From NCBI GenBank assembly GCA_903994455.1, contig CAJEXI010000005.1:1-64000 (forward strand): a stretch of 64,000 nt of DNA, in the 5' to 3' direction. The position numbers and the translations under genes are program-made. A model generated the notes under the pieces. It had not been told where the DNA came from. It did no database searches and was given only the letters and a program-made list of their open reading frames with translations. The DNA comes from an uncultured Chlorobiaceae bacterium. GTDB lineage: Bacteria; Bacteroidota; Chlorobiia; Chlorobiales; Chlorobiaceae. This document shows, in pieces, positions 8,419-17,175 of the stretch. Each line of letters opens with the position of its first letter. Within the stretch, counting starts at the first letter, position 1.

Positions 8419-9807
8419 TTATAGTGAGCTATCCGCGTCCTCTTCCAGAGCAACCAGATCGTCCTCAAATTCAAGAGCCTGTACTTCATCAGGCAGTTTT
8501 GCCGCAGCTTCACGCACATCGAGTTTGCCTGTTACCACATCGGCAACAAGGCGTGTGCGGTACTCGCGGAGGAGTTCGATTTTACGCTCGAAACGGGAGA
8601 TGGCTGTGGTAATAGGGAAACTTTCCTTGTCGATACCGGCAACAATCTCAAGCTGTTCGGGGAGAGAAGGGAAAGGCACCCACATCCCGCCTATTCGTTC
8701 AACATTCAGGTTGCCCTGTGTATTGACCGGCGCCTCCCTCAGTAGCTCTGGCTTCATGCACAAAAACACCATGTACAGGTAATCGCGGTCAGCAGCCAAC
8801 GACGGCACAAAGCCAACTATCGAATCTGGAAAGCAGGCTTCAAAAGTCAATATGGCCACGTCGCCGATATTAGCGGCAATCGTCATGACCAAGGTTCCGC
8901 TTGGAAACAGCTTGCTGACAGCAAGACCCTTCTCGTTCAGGGTCTGGTTATGGCTTGTGATGAACTTGGAAGCCTTGGCGACCGCCCCAGTCTGAATGAA
9001 TGGATAACTTCCATCATAGAGCGAGGCGTCATTGCGTGGCCGGTGCGAGAACTTTCCGCGAAGTATCCGCGCCACCTGTTTGATCCGTCGCACCTCCCAA
9101 TGCTTTGGAATATCGCCAATCCAAGAAATACCGGAGGGTTTGAGGGTCACGGAGGGGTCAAGGCCACGGGTGACTGCACGGTGGATGATGACCTGCTTCT
9201 GTTCGTTGAGCAGCGTAATCACCTTGCGCTTTGCCCGGATGGCTTTTTCCAGTTGCCCGTTTGCCCAGTTCAGAAAGCGCACAATCGACGCCTGTTCGTC
9301 AGGTGGCGGAAGAATTGCTTCAATACAACCCAACTCATCAGAATAAAGCCGAAGGCGACTTTCGACTACCCCTGTTGATGCAGCTTTGATCCGACCTTTG
9401 TAAAGCGGAATACGGAGAAGTTCATGATAATACAAAGGAAGGGCACCTGAATTAAACCGGTAAACACAATACGCGGGACTGGCAATGCCTTCATAACGGG
9501 AAACACCCATACTGCCATTCCATGCAAGCATGATATTGATTACGAGATCATTGGGCATCACTCGTTTATACCCGATAAGCGAAGCAGCACGACTGTCTGG
9601 CAAATCGGTACCATCCATCGATTTTCGTACTGTCACACCGGTATACTGGGAAACACGAAGCAATTGTTCTTTACCGGTTGATGAACGGCAATCAACTTCT
9701 CTCAATAATAATTTTAACCGTTTTACATCCCAGTGCTCTGGCACTTTCCCGAGCCACGGCAGACCGGATTCCCTGTATGCCGAATATGGTTTGAGGTCGG
9801 CAATCAT
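8419..9807 (-). CDS. hsdS: Type I restriction-modification specificity subunit (HsdS)
   Basis: A 462-residue specificity subunit with two target-recognition halves. Each begins with the typical phrase: YRESGLPWLGKVPEHWDVKRLKLL near the start, and KPSGISWIGDIPKHWEVRRIKQV near residue 220. Each half ends in a conserved helical spacer (PPPDEQASIVRFLNWANGQ and LPEQLEIVAGIDKE). The two halves bind the two parts of a bipartite site. It overlaps the upstream yhcG gene by 4 bases. The C-terminal DVREAAAKLPDE segment is common in HsdS proteins of this subclass. It looks intact; the target cannot be predicted from sequence. Confidence 0.94.
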   Translation of the reverse strand: MIADLKPYSAYRESGLPWLGKVPEHWDVKRLKLLLREVDCRSSTGKEQLLRVSQYTGVTVRKSMDGTDLPDSRAASLIGYKRVMPNDLVINIMLAWNGSMGVSRYEGIASPAYCVYRFNSGALPLYYHELLRIPLYKGRIKAASTGVVESRLRLYSDELGCIEAILPPPDEQASIVRFLNWANGQLEKAIRAKRKVITLLNEQKQVIIHRAVTRGLDPSVTLKPSGISWIGDIPKHWEVRRIKQVARILRGKFSHRPRNDASLYDGSYPFIQTGAVAKASKFITSHNQTLNEKGLAVSKLFPSGTLVMTIAANIGDVAILTFEACFPDSIVGFVPSLAADRDYLYMVFLCMKPELLREAPVNTQGNLNVERIGGMWVPFPSLPEQLEIVAGIDKESFPITTAISRFERKIELLREYRTRLVADVVTGKLDVREAAAKLPDEVQALEFEDDLVALEEDADSSL

Positions 9808-10898
9808 GGCTTGCCTCCTTCGTTGAGCAATTGGCGGACGGCGCTCTCCCGTGCGTGCGCAATGGCCTGCTGGAGACGGGAGCGAAGCAGGGGTAGCGGC
9901 GGCAGCTCGGTCAGATACTCGGCAACGCGGATAGATTTGGCGTCCAGCTCAAGCAGTTCTACCTGTTCGGCATCGGCTGCTGAACAGAGAATGAGCCCGA
10001 TGGGAGCCTCTTCACCGGCAACCCGTTCGTACTTGTCCAGCCAGCGGAGGTAGAGTTCCATCTGGCCAATGTGGGCTGGCTGGAACGACTCCAGCTTGAG
10101 CTCAACCGCTATCAGGCGGTGCAGGTGACGATGATAGAAGAGCAGATCGAGATGAAAGTCGTCTTTGCCAACGCTCATGCGCTTCTGCCGGGCCACGAAG
10201 GTAAAACCGGTGCCCAGTTCGAGTAAAACACCCTCAATCTCTCGCAGAATGGCACTTTCGAGATCGCGCTCGCTGTAGGCACCGTTCAGCCCGAGCAGGT
10301 CGAGCAGGTAGGGATCGCGAAAAACAAGATCGGGCGTCAACTGACCTTCGCGCAGCTTCCCGATCTCTGCGGCCACGACGGCTGCGGGCTTTTTCGACAG
10401 GGCTGTTCGTTCGTACAGGAGACCGCCAATCTTCCGGCGCAGGGTGCGAACATCCCAACGTTCAATGCGGCACATTTCGGCGTAGAAGTCGCGGGCGAGG
10501 GAATCCTTGATGGGTAGCAGGGCATGGAAGTGGGACCAGCTCAATTGTTGTGACAGTGTCACGACAATTGACTCTTCCGGAAAGAGCTGGACAAACTGTA
10601 CCATGCGGGCGAGTTCGGCATAACTGAAGCCGCGCCCATATTCGGCTGTTAATTCTCGTGACACGGTTACGAGAATCTGTTTGCCATAGACCGCACGAGC
10701 ACCGTGCAGGTTTTCCTTGAGCATTCGCTGCCCCAGATGCCAGGAGAGCAGGGTCTGGGTAGAATAGAGAGCCGTGGCGATCCGCTGGTGGGCGGATTGG
10801 ATAAGGTTCCGCATATCAGAAAGAAGGGCTGCCTCATTGTCCGCTACGGTTGTGGGGAGTTGCGGCTCCTGCCTGGCGCTTCCGATCTGCTTGCTCAT
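9804..10898 (-). CDS. YhcG/DUF1016-family PD-(D/E)xK nuclease within the type I R-M operon
   Basis: A 364-residue protein with the DUF1016 two-domain layout. The N-terminal helical domain (about 30-190) contains LLSWHLGQRML, GKQILVTVSRELTAEYGRGFSYAELARMVQF and the YFxxMCRIERWDVRTLRRKI-type run. The C-terminal PD-(D/E)xK domain contains FHLDLLFYHRHLHRLIAVELK, whose Asp and Glu-x-Lys form the nuclease core. It overlaps hsdM by 4 bases upstream and hsdS by 4 bases downstream, so it is translated as part of the operon. YhcG-like genes are known accessories of type I systems, probably acting in DNA cleavage or nuclease recruitment. Its exact job is not established. Confidence 0.85.
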   Translation of the reverse strand: MSKQIGSARQEPQLPTTVADNEAALLSDMRNLIQSAHQRIATALYSTQTLLSWHLGQRMLKENLHGARAVYGKQILVTVSRELTAEYGRGFSYAELARMVQFVQLFPEESIVVTLSQQLSWSHFHALLPIKDSLARDFYAEMCRIERWDVRTLRRKIGGLLYERTALSKKPAAVVAAEIGKLREGQLTPDLVFRDPYLLDLLGLNGAYSERDLESAILREIEGVLLELGTGFTFVARQKRMSVGKDDFHLDLLFYHRHLHRLIAVELKLESFQPAHIGQMELYLRWLDKYERVAGEEAPIGLILCSAADAEQVELLELDAKSIRVAEYLTELPPLPLLRSRLQQAIAHARESAVRQLLNEGGKP

Positions 10899-13198
10899 CG
10901 CACGCCTCCTTTCAGCAATCCGTCAAGCAGCCCTTCGGCCTCCTGCTCAATAGCGAAAATGTCGGCTGTGATCTCTTCAAGTGTGCGGAGCGGCTGTGGT
11001 TTGTAGAAGTGGCGGGTGAAGCTGACTTCGTAGCCGATTTTGGTGGCGCTCTCCTTTATCCATGCGTCAGGGGTGTAGGGCAGCACTTCGCGACGGATGA
11101 AGGCTTCAATACCCCCCTCTTCGAGAAGGGGCACCTGCTCAGTGTCGCGCAGGTCGGGGTCGGGCTCGTATTCGACAATCACGGGCTTTCCTGTAGGGGT
11201 CCCCGTATCGTAAAAACCGTAAAGCGCTTCAGCTTCGTTCTTGCCGGGCTTGTACATTTTGGCAATGACGGGGGGAGCGGTTTCTACCCGCCAGCTTACT
11301 GCTTTCAAAATTTTGTTCAGGTCGACTGCGGGCAGCTTGATACTTCCCTGCATGAGTGCTGCTGCGACATTCTGGCGGAAGATGTTGTGGTCTTCGAAAA
11401 GCTGTTCACCAAGGGTGGCACGCAGGGCATAAGCGGATTCAACAAGCCTGCCGTCGCGCTCCCATGTTTTGGGGTCGAGCAGCTTTTTTTTCTTTTTTTC
11501 TGGGAGCCCTTTTTTGCTGCCACCCTCTTCATTGTCACTCTCCTCTTCATCGCTCCCCCACTCGGCAAGACGCTTTTCGAGTGCGGTCGCAATTTTGCTG
11601 AAACTGGTGAAGAGATTGTCGCCAAACTCTTCATAAAGTGCAGTGCGGATCTCTTCATCACCGGAGGCAAATCGCAGGCTCTCTATAGCCTTGATGGTGA
11701 GCTGGCTATGAAGCCGTAATGGACGCTCAACAGTTACTTTCCAGTAACCAAACTCCTCGTTGAGAAAAATTCTCGATTCTGGGCTCTCCTCAAAATCAAG
11801 AAAGGTATTGATAATTCGATCAATATCTTCCTGAGAGAGTTCGCAGTTCTTTTTGCCGAGGTTTTTGCGGAGCGGCTTGAACCAATGAGTTGCATCGATA
11901 AGCTGAAGATAACCCTGACGGTGTTCCGGTTTACGATTAGTGAGCACCCATATATAGGTAGCAATGCCGGTGTTGTAAAAGAGATTGAGAGGAAGGGCGA
12001 CGATGGCTTCGACCCAGTCGTTTTCGATGAGCCAGCGGCGGATGTTGCTTTCGCCCTGTCCGGCGTCGCCAGTAAAGAGTGAACTGCCATTGTGGACTTC
12101 GGCGATGCGGCTGCCGAGCGCGGAGGTCTGGTTCATTTTGGAGGCCAGATTGGCCAAAAAGAGCAACTGCCCGTCGCTGGAACGGGTGACGAGTGAGAGC
12201 TCTTCGCCCTGGTGCATCACCCTGAAGCGGGGGTCGCGCATCCCCTCTTTGCCGCCCATTGCTTCAAGATCTTTTTTCCAGCTCTTGCCGTAAGGGGGAT
12301 TGGAGAGCATGAAGTCGAAAACGCGGGAGGGAAAGGCATCGTGCGAGAGGGTTGACCATTCAGCGCCGCCGACGATGTGATCAGCGTTTTCGCCCTCCCC
12401 TTTGAGGAGCATGTCGGCCTTGCAAATGGCGTAGGTCTCAGGGTTAATTTCCTGCCCGTAGAGCAGGCATTGGATATCCTGCTGATACTTTTTGGCTATG
12501 GATAAAACGGTCTCTTCGGCAACGGTGAGCATCCCGCCGGTACCGCAGGTGCAGTCGCAGAGCAGGTAGGTGCCCGACTTGAGTTTCTCCTCAATCGGCA
12601 AAAAGACAAGGTTGGCCATAAGGCGCACTGCGTCGCGAGGCGTCCAGTGCTCACCAGCCTCTTCGTTGTTCTCCTCATTGAATTTTCGGACAAGTTCTTC
12701 GAAGACCGTGCCCATTGCGTGGTTGTCGATACCGGCGGGAGTGAGGTCGATTTCAGGGTCGAGAAACTTGTTGATGAGTGTGCCGAGGGCATCAGCTTTC
12801 GATAGTGTGGAGAGCTGGTTGCGAAACTTGAAGTTTTCGAGAATGTCCTGTACGTTGGACGAATAGCCGTTGAGGTAGTCTTCGAAATCGGCAAGGAGAT
12901 GCTGCTGACTGCCGCGTGACTTGAGGTCGCGCAGGGTAAATTGGGAGGTGTTGTAGAATGCCTGCCCTGACGCTTCACAGAGTGCTGCACGCTGTTCGGT
13001 GATTCCTGCATCATCGAGCATTTTTTTTATGTCGAGCACGGCTTGTTTGGTCGGTTCGAGCACGGCGTCCATGCGGCGGATGACACACATTGGGAGAATG
13101 ACGTCGGGGTATTTGCCCCGCTTGAAGAGGTCACGGAGGATATCGTCGGCTATGCCCCAGATAAAGGATACAATTATATTATGAGTGACTTCGTTCAT
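10895..13198 (-). CDS. hsdM: Type I restriction-modification DNA methyltransferase subunit (HsdM)
   Basis: The ATG at 13198 (MNEVTHNIIVSFIWGIADD) is favoured over the upstream ATG at 13240 and gives 767 residues. The N-terminal helical HsdM domain is followed by the N6-adenine methyltransferase core, with the AdoMet-binding motif CDCTCGTGGML and the catalytic motif LSNPPYGKSW. A charged, Lys/Glu-rich linker (KKGLPEKKKKKLLD) and an extra C-terminal region of about 200 residues make it longer than the usual 500 or so. It methylates host sites and forms the core complex with HsdS. First gene of the minus-strand operon. Confidence 0.94.
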   Translation of the reverse strand: MNEVTHNIIVSFIWGIADDILRDLFKRGKYPDVILPMCVIRRMDAVLEPTKQAVLDIKKMLDDAGITEQRAALCEASGQAFYNTSQFTLRDLKSRGSQQHLLADFEDYLNGYSSNVQDILENFKFRNQLSTLSKADALGTLINKFLDPEIDLTPAGIDNHAMGTVFEELVRKFNEENNEEAGEHWTPRDAVRLMANLVFLPIEEKLKSGTYLLCDCTCGTGGMLTVAEETVLSIAKKYQQDIQCLLYGQEINPETYAICKADMLLKGEGENADHIVGGAEWSTLSHDAFPSRVFDFMLSNPPYGKSWKKDLEAMGGKEGMRDPRFRVMHQGEELSLVTRSSDGQLLFLANLASKMNQTSALGSRIAEVHNGSSLFTGDAGQGESNIRRWLIENDWVEAIVALPLNLFYNTGIATYIWVLTNRKPEHRQGYLQLIDATHWFKPLRKNLGKKNCELSQEDIDRIINTFLDFEESPESRIFLNEEFGYWKVTVERPLRLHSQLTIKAIESLRFASGDEEIRTALYEEFGDNLFTSFSKIATALEKRLAEWGSDEEESDNEEGGSKKGLPEKKKKKLLDPKTWERDGRLVESAYALRATLGEQLFEDHNIFRQNVAAALMQGSIKLPAVDLNKILKAVSWRVETAPPVIAKMYKPGKNEAEALYGFYDTGTPTGKPVIVEYEPDPDLRDTEQVPLLEEGGIEAFIRREVLPYTPDAWIKESATKIGYEVSFTRHFYKPQPLRTLEEITADIFAIEQEAEGLLDGLLKGGVR

Positions 13199-13288
13199 GA
13201 GATGTTGTTTAGCGGAAGCCGCGAAGTAAATGGCATTCAAGGAATAAGAGAAATGTGCGTGAATTGAAATATAGGCAAGAGATTTGAA

Positions 13289-13600
13289 TTAGAGCGGTTT
13301 TGCGGTTGTATTTTTGACATTTATCTGGCGTTTCTGTTTGCCGATGGGGGTGGGGCGGGATGCGTTTTTTTGTGCTTTGGGTTTGGCTGTTGCCGGGGTT
13401 GTTGCAGGCGATTGAGATGAAGGTGGAGATGATAAACCGAATGGCGCATTTGATGCCGGTGCGGACGCACCGGCCGGGGGTTGCGATTGAGACTGAGTTT
13501 CAGATTTTGAATACGCTGCTGGCGGAGAAGGCGGCTCAGCTTGCGGTGACGGAGAATCAGTTGTCCAGGATTTTTTGCCAGCCGCTGATAGCTGTTTAAT
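13289..13600 (-). other. Pro/Ser/Ala-rich coding-like tail, probable gene remnant
   Basis: In one minus-strand frame this stretch reads KQLSAAGKKSWTTDSP, then a long Pro/Ser/Gln/Ala-rich linker, and ends in a basic tail (GKQKRQINVKNTTAKPL) before a stop. It looks like the disordered C-terminus of a protein whose front half is gone. The frame is out of phase with the beta-lactamase-like fragment that meets it at about 13596. I cannot name the parent gene. Confidence 0.3.
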
Positions 13601-14030
13601 CAATCCTGTCGATCCAGTACTGCATTCGCTCCGGTCCAATCTGACGCGCCAGACTCTGGAATGCAGGCACACAGGAAGCCTGAAAAGCTTCCCGGAGGCT
13701 AAGGTCTCGATTCCAGGCGGGAATTGATCTCTCAACACCATCCCACCGGTAGAACTGCTCGTCCGGAGAAGTAAGGATACCAGTTTCAAGTCCGACAAGC
13801 GCATTCACAATCTTGAAGGTGGAACATGGTGGAAGCGGAATTTTCGCAACATCGGGCTGGTAGGTGGTCGTACGTCCGGACAAACACTCAATGACGACGA
13901 GGGCACCAGCGCGATCGCCGAACGCTTCCTTTGCCGTCGATTCCGATATCTGGAACATGCGACAAGACATCAGCAGCATCGCTCCCAGAATGCCGCAAAA
14001 GAGCATGGTCGTGTTTCGTTTCATCTTCAT
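13596..14030 (-). pseudogene. Class D beta-lactamase-like (penicillin-binding transpeptidase) gene, 3'-truncated
   Basis: The 144 residues start with a lipoprotein-type signal (MKMKRNTTMLFCGILGAMLLMSCR). The N-terminal half of an OXA-type serine beta-lactamase follows: the active-site tetrad STFK within PPCSTFKIVNALVGLETGI, the family phrase YRWDG, and the helix SLREAFQASCVPAFQSLARQIG. Class D enzymes are about 260 residues and need the later SxV and KTG motifs, which are missing. The frame ends in WIDRID and a stop where unrelated sequence begins. The protein is therefore probably inactive. The product could also have been a regulatory BlaR-like sensor domain. Confidence 0.75.
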
Positions 14031-14064
14031 CTTGCCAAACGGTGACGCGTGAGCAGGTCACATT

Positions 14065-14364
14065 TTATATGCTACGGGAATGGCGCGTTACGTACTCACG
14101 AAGCACACCATCCATTCGCGACTGCCAACCTTCACCGGTTGACTTGAAGTAGGCGACGACCTCGGGGCTATAACGCACCGACACAAGCAGCTTCTTGTTT
14201 TCAGACCTCGGACGACCACGCAGGGCGCGGATTGGCACCATCGCCTTCAGTTGCTTTGGAGTGAGTGGCTGCGCGTCAGGATCACTTTTAGCTGCCGCAG
14301 TAATGACCTTGTCCTCCTTCGCAGTGGGCATGAGGATAATTGAACGCTTGGAGATTTTCGACAT
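14065..14364 (-). CDS. brnA: BrnA-like antitoxin
   Basis: Up to 99 residues. ATGs at 14364 and 14331 are both possible, the second giving 88 residues. The C-terminal half VSVRYSPEVVAYFKSTGEGWQSRMDGVLREYV is the ribbon-helix-helix domain typical of BrnA. It follows and overlaps the brnT toxin gene on the same strand, in the toxin-first order known for BrnTA. BrnA inhibits BrnT and represses the operon. A deleted duplicate of the pair lies at 4695-4994. Confidence 0.85.
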   Translation of the reverse strand: MSKISKRSIILMPTAKEDKVITAAAKSDPDAQPLTPKQLKAMVPIRALRGRPRSENKKLLVSVRYSPEVVAYFKSTGEGWQSRMDGVLREYVTRHSRSI

Positions 14365-14617
14365 AGTGTTTCACCTCTCGACGATTGGCACGGCGCAGAC
14401 TGACGACCCTTCGAACTTCGCCTCGGTCTACAAATACCACGCAGTACAAGATTTCGGTTTGCGGAGCGAGCGCAATCATCCGCGACTCGCCATACTCAAA
14501 CCGTTCATCAACCCACACCAATGCGGCTTCCCGGTCGAGGTCGCCTGCCATAGCCAGAGACACACCATGCTTCGCCTGGTTTACCGCGTCCTTGGCGGGA
14601 TCGAACTCGACTCTCAT
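14288..14617 (-). CDS. brnT: BrnT-like ribonuclease toxin
   Basis: Starting at the ATG at 14617 gives 109 residues. The frame stays open further upstream, but the family start is MRVEFDPAKDAVNQAKHGVSL. Also visible are REAALVWVDERFEYGESRMIALA and the C-terminal IVFVDRGEVRRVVSLRRANRRE-type core (here VVFVDRGEVRRVVSLRRA), matching the RelE-like BrnT fold. About 20 extra residues at the C-terminus overlap the antitoxin gene. Expected to cleave RNA and arrest growth unless bound by BrnA. Confidence 0.87.
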   Translation of the reverse strand: MRVEFDPAKDAVNQAKHGVSLAMAGDLDREAALVWVDERFEYGESRMIALAPQTEILYCVVFVDRGEVRRVVSLRRANRREVKHYVENLQAFNYPHAHCEGGQGHYCGS

Positions 14618-14867
14618 AACTTTAATGTAGCTACAATTAATGAGATTGTCAAACGAACCGCACGGTGCTCTTCTATGGTGCCTGACATCTGAGTTCAGCG
14701 GTAAGCGAAGCGATTCCGCTGGAATGATACACAAAAGCCGAAAAATCTTTGAGCAGCGAGTGCATACAAAGCACATCCACTGCAAAAAATGAGCTGACAC
14801 CGCTCAAGCAACGGGGGTAAAGACAAAAATACATAACAATTTGAGCTGCCTAACGTTCATTAAGCAT

Positions 14868-15986
14868 TTAGCTGGTAAAAGTGGCGCATGGGGATTTGAA
14901 AAACAATGACCGCCATAGATGCTCCTTTGGGGGGGGCGCACCGATTTTTACTATTTCAACAAATCCACCACGTTCAGAATTTTTTGTTGTCCCCGCAGTG
15001 ATTGGGCCTGCATAAAACGTTGAATCTTCCAAGGGTAGAATTTTGTCGATCATTGATCTGTTGTTGATTTCATTGCCATAACCAAACGCCAAAATATTCA
15101 CTTCATCGGATTGATCGGCGAGGTATTTTGAAAGGTTAAGTGCAGTGCTGGTCGATATGTAGTTTGCAAGCACATCTTGAATCAACCAAATTGTTTTCCC
15201 ATCCCAAGCCATACCAACTTGCGACTTCACGATAAGCTGACTCACCATTCGCGCCCAAACTTGGCGATAGTTAATTCCTGGGCCATTATGATTGGTTGGG
15301 TTAAGAACGGCATCCTCGAATGCCATTCCAACCTGAGTCCTGTTATTCTTATCGCCACCAGATGTACTTGATGTCATTATTTCTACGATGACAATCGGGT
15401 CTGCGGGAAAGTTTTCAATCCACAAATCACCCCTCTTCGCCAGAGTATAACCGTTCTCTTCGGCTATTTTCCGGGTTGCTTTTTCGCTACGCCCAATTAT
15501 GCCTGCAGCTTCGGATAACAATATGTTTCTTGAGGCTGCAATTACATAATCAAAAGTGTAATCGAAGAACTTCTCTTGTTCATCGTCAGTAATTGTTCCT
15601 GCTTTCATCTTGACTTCAGACCAAGCACGGTAATAACCCGCTTGCGAAAGCTCCATATACTTTGATAGTTGTTGCTTAACATGGTTTTGATAATTGAGCC
15701 GAGAAGAATTTTTCCGAAGTGAAAATAGCCTTCTGGGGCAGACAATCCAGGGTTGCTCACCCTCACGCATACGCAAGGAACAAACCCCTGCCTGAACAAG
15801 CTGCTTGCCGGGGAATTTTTTAGCCAGCTCTGGATGTGTCCGTAAATCTATAGCGGAAAGATAGCGATTCCCACCGCCATCGCACTCGGCATCCATGAAT
15901 GGACACCACGCCTTTTTACAATTCGCCTTTGCCTCTGCCCCCCATGCATCAAGACGATACCCAAATAGTTCATAAATCTTGCTCAT
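14868..15986 (-). CDS. NotI-family type II restriction endonuclease
   Basis: A 372-residue protein whose N-terminal Cys-rich region resembles NotI: IYELFGY, NCKKAWCPFMDAECDGGGNR, AGVCSL and PWIVCPRRLF. In NotI four cysteines of this region hold an iron in the recognition domain. The middle contains FPADPIVIVEIMTSSTSGGD, a likely PD-(D/E)xK nuclease core (Asp and Glu on adjacent strands). It overlaps the start-proximal cytosine methyltransferase gene by 17 bases on the same strand, as expected for a restriction-modification pair. The recognition site cannot be inferred. Assignment rests on the Cys pattern and partner gene. Confidence 0.72.
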   Translation of the reverse strand: MSKIYELFGYRLDAWGAEAKANCKKAWCPFMDAECDGGGNRYLSAIDLRTHPELAKKFPGKQLVQAGVCSLRMREGEQPWIVCPRRLFSLRKNSSRLNYQNHVKQQLSKYMELSQAGYYRAWSEVKMKAGTITDDEQEKFFDYTFDYVIAASRNILLSEAAGIIGRSEKATRKIAEENGYTLAKRGDLWIENFPADPIVIVEIMTSSTSGGDKNNRTQVGMAFEDAVLNPTNHNGPGINYRQVWARMVSQLIVKSQVGMAWDGKTIWLIQDVLANYISTSTALNLSKYLADQSDEVNILAFGYGNEINNRSMIDKILPLEDSTFYAGPITAGTTKNSERGGFVEIVKIGAPPPKEHLWRSLFFKSPCATFTS

Positions 15987-17076
15987 TCAAATACATCTCT
16001 ATTTGAGTTCCTAAAATTCTCGCCAATGGTGGTGGCACTGAATTTGCAACTTGTCGATGTTGATCCAGGTTTCTGACAGTTCCAGTTCTTGACCGAATTG
16101 GGCCTTTTAAGTAATAGTCGTCAGGATAACCGTGTATCCTCATACACTCTCTTGGGGTTAGATATCGATTTTCAGTTGGATGAAAAAAAATCTCTCCACA
16201 TCTCAAGGTGTTTGACGGGCGGCCACGATGAAGTCGTAAATACTTCGTTGTATCTTTAGGCGTTAATCCTCTGCGTAGCTCTTCGCCAAGATGAACATGG
16301 GCGGCCAAATACGAGCCTTCTGATACTTGGGCGATTCTCTCCCTATCCCGTTCTGGCGTAACATCTACATGACTGTCTTCGCAGTCGTAAACTGTCTGAC
16401 CACGCACCTTTGGAAATGGCCGGCCTAAGCCATTTATTGCCGTTCCTATACCCACATAAGGCTCAAAAGTGAACAAGCCGCCACATTCTTCAACTGGCGC
16501 ATGTGTTCTTTCGGGAAACTGAAATCCATTTCGACCTCGTGTTGCAACAACGAATAACCGCTCACGGAGCTGAGGAACACCAAAATCAGCCGCCATAATG
16601 ACCCGCCATTTTGGGGTGTATCCGATATTTTCCAGTTTAGTTAGAAAGGTTTCAAATACCTCGCCTCGCCGATTATTTTCTCCTTTTGAGGAAAGTAATC
16701 CTTTTACCTGCTCAAGCAATATAACTTTGGGCTGAACGACTTCAGCAAATCTGATTATTTCAAATAAAAGCGGACCGCGTTTATCGCACAAACCGAGTTG
16801 TTTCCCCGCCAGTGAAAAGGATTGACAAGGTGGACCACCAAACAGCAAGTCCAAATCCCCAACTCCTAAACCAATTTCAGACATCAGCGCACCAGGATTG
16901 ATTGTTTTAATGTCAGCATGAACCACTTTTGTTTTAGTGTTATCGCGCTCGACAGCGGCTTGAAGAGTTGCGGCACAATGTTCATCAAACTCTATTTCGG
17001 CAAGCACATCGAATCCGGCTTGTCGAATGCCAATATCCATGCCACCTGCACCAGAAAAAAGCGATATAGCTTTCAT
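15970..17076 (-). CDS. dcm: DNA (cytosine-5-)-methyltransferase
   Basis: A 368-residue C5-cytosine methyltransferase with all key motifs in order: motif I AISLFSGAGGMDIG, motif IV GGPPCQSFSLAGKQ with the catalytic Cys, motif VI ILLEQVKGLLS (ENV replaced by EQV), motif VIII region with QLRERLFVVATRG, then the target-recognition region, then motifs IX-X (LTPRECMRIHGYPDDY and QVANSVPPPLARILG). Transcribed ahead of the NotI-like endonuclease, it should protect the host from it. The ENV to EQV change is worth noting but is seen at a tolerant position. Confidence 0.94.
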   Translation of the reverse strand: MKAISLFSGAGGMDIGIRQAGFDVLAEIEFDEHCAATLQAAVERDNTKTKVVHADIKTINPGALMSEIGLGVGDLDLLFGGPPCQSFSLAGKQLGLCDKRGPLLFEIIRFAEVVQPKVILLEQVKGLLSSKGENNRRGEVFETFLTKLENIGYTPKWRVIMAADFGVPQLRERLFVVATRGRNGFQFPERTHAPVEECGGLFTFEPYVGIGTAINGLGRPFPKVRGQTVYDCEDSHVDVTPERDRERIAQVSEGSYLAAHVHLGEELRRGLTPKDTTKYLRLHRGRPSNTLRCGEIFFHPTENRYLTPRECMRIHGYPDDYYLKGPIRSRTGTVRNLDQHRQVANSVPPPLARILGTQIEMYLNEQDL

Positions 17077-17175
17077 TGTTCTCCTGAACTAATATTATCG
17101 ACCATGCAATAGCTCATTCTATTGCGATGATTCATCATAAATACCTAACGTAAAGTTCACCTGTTAGCAGATTTA

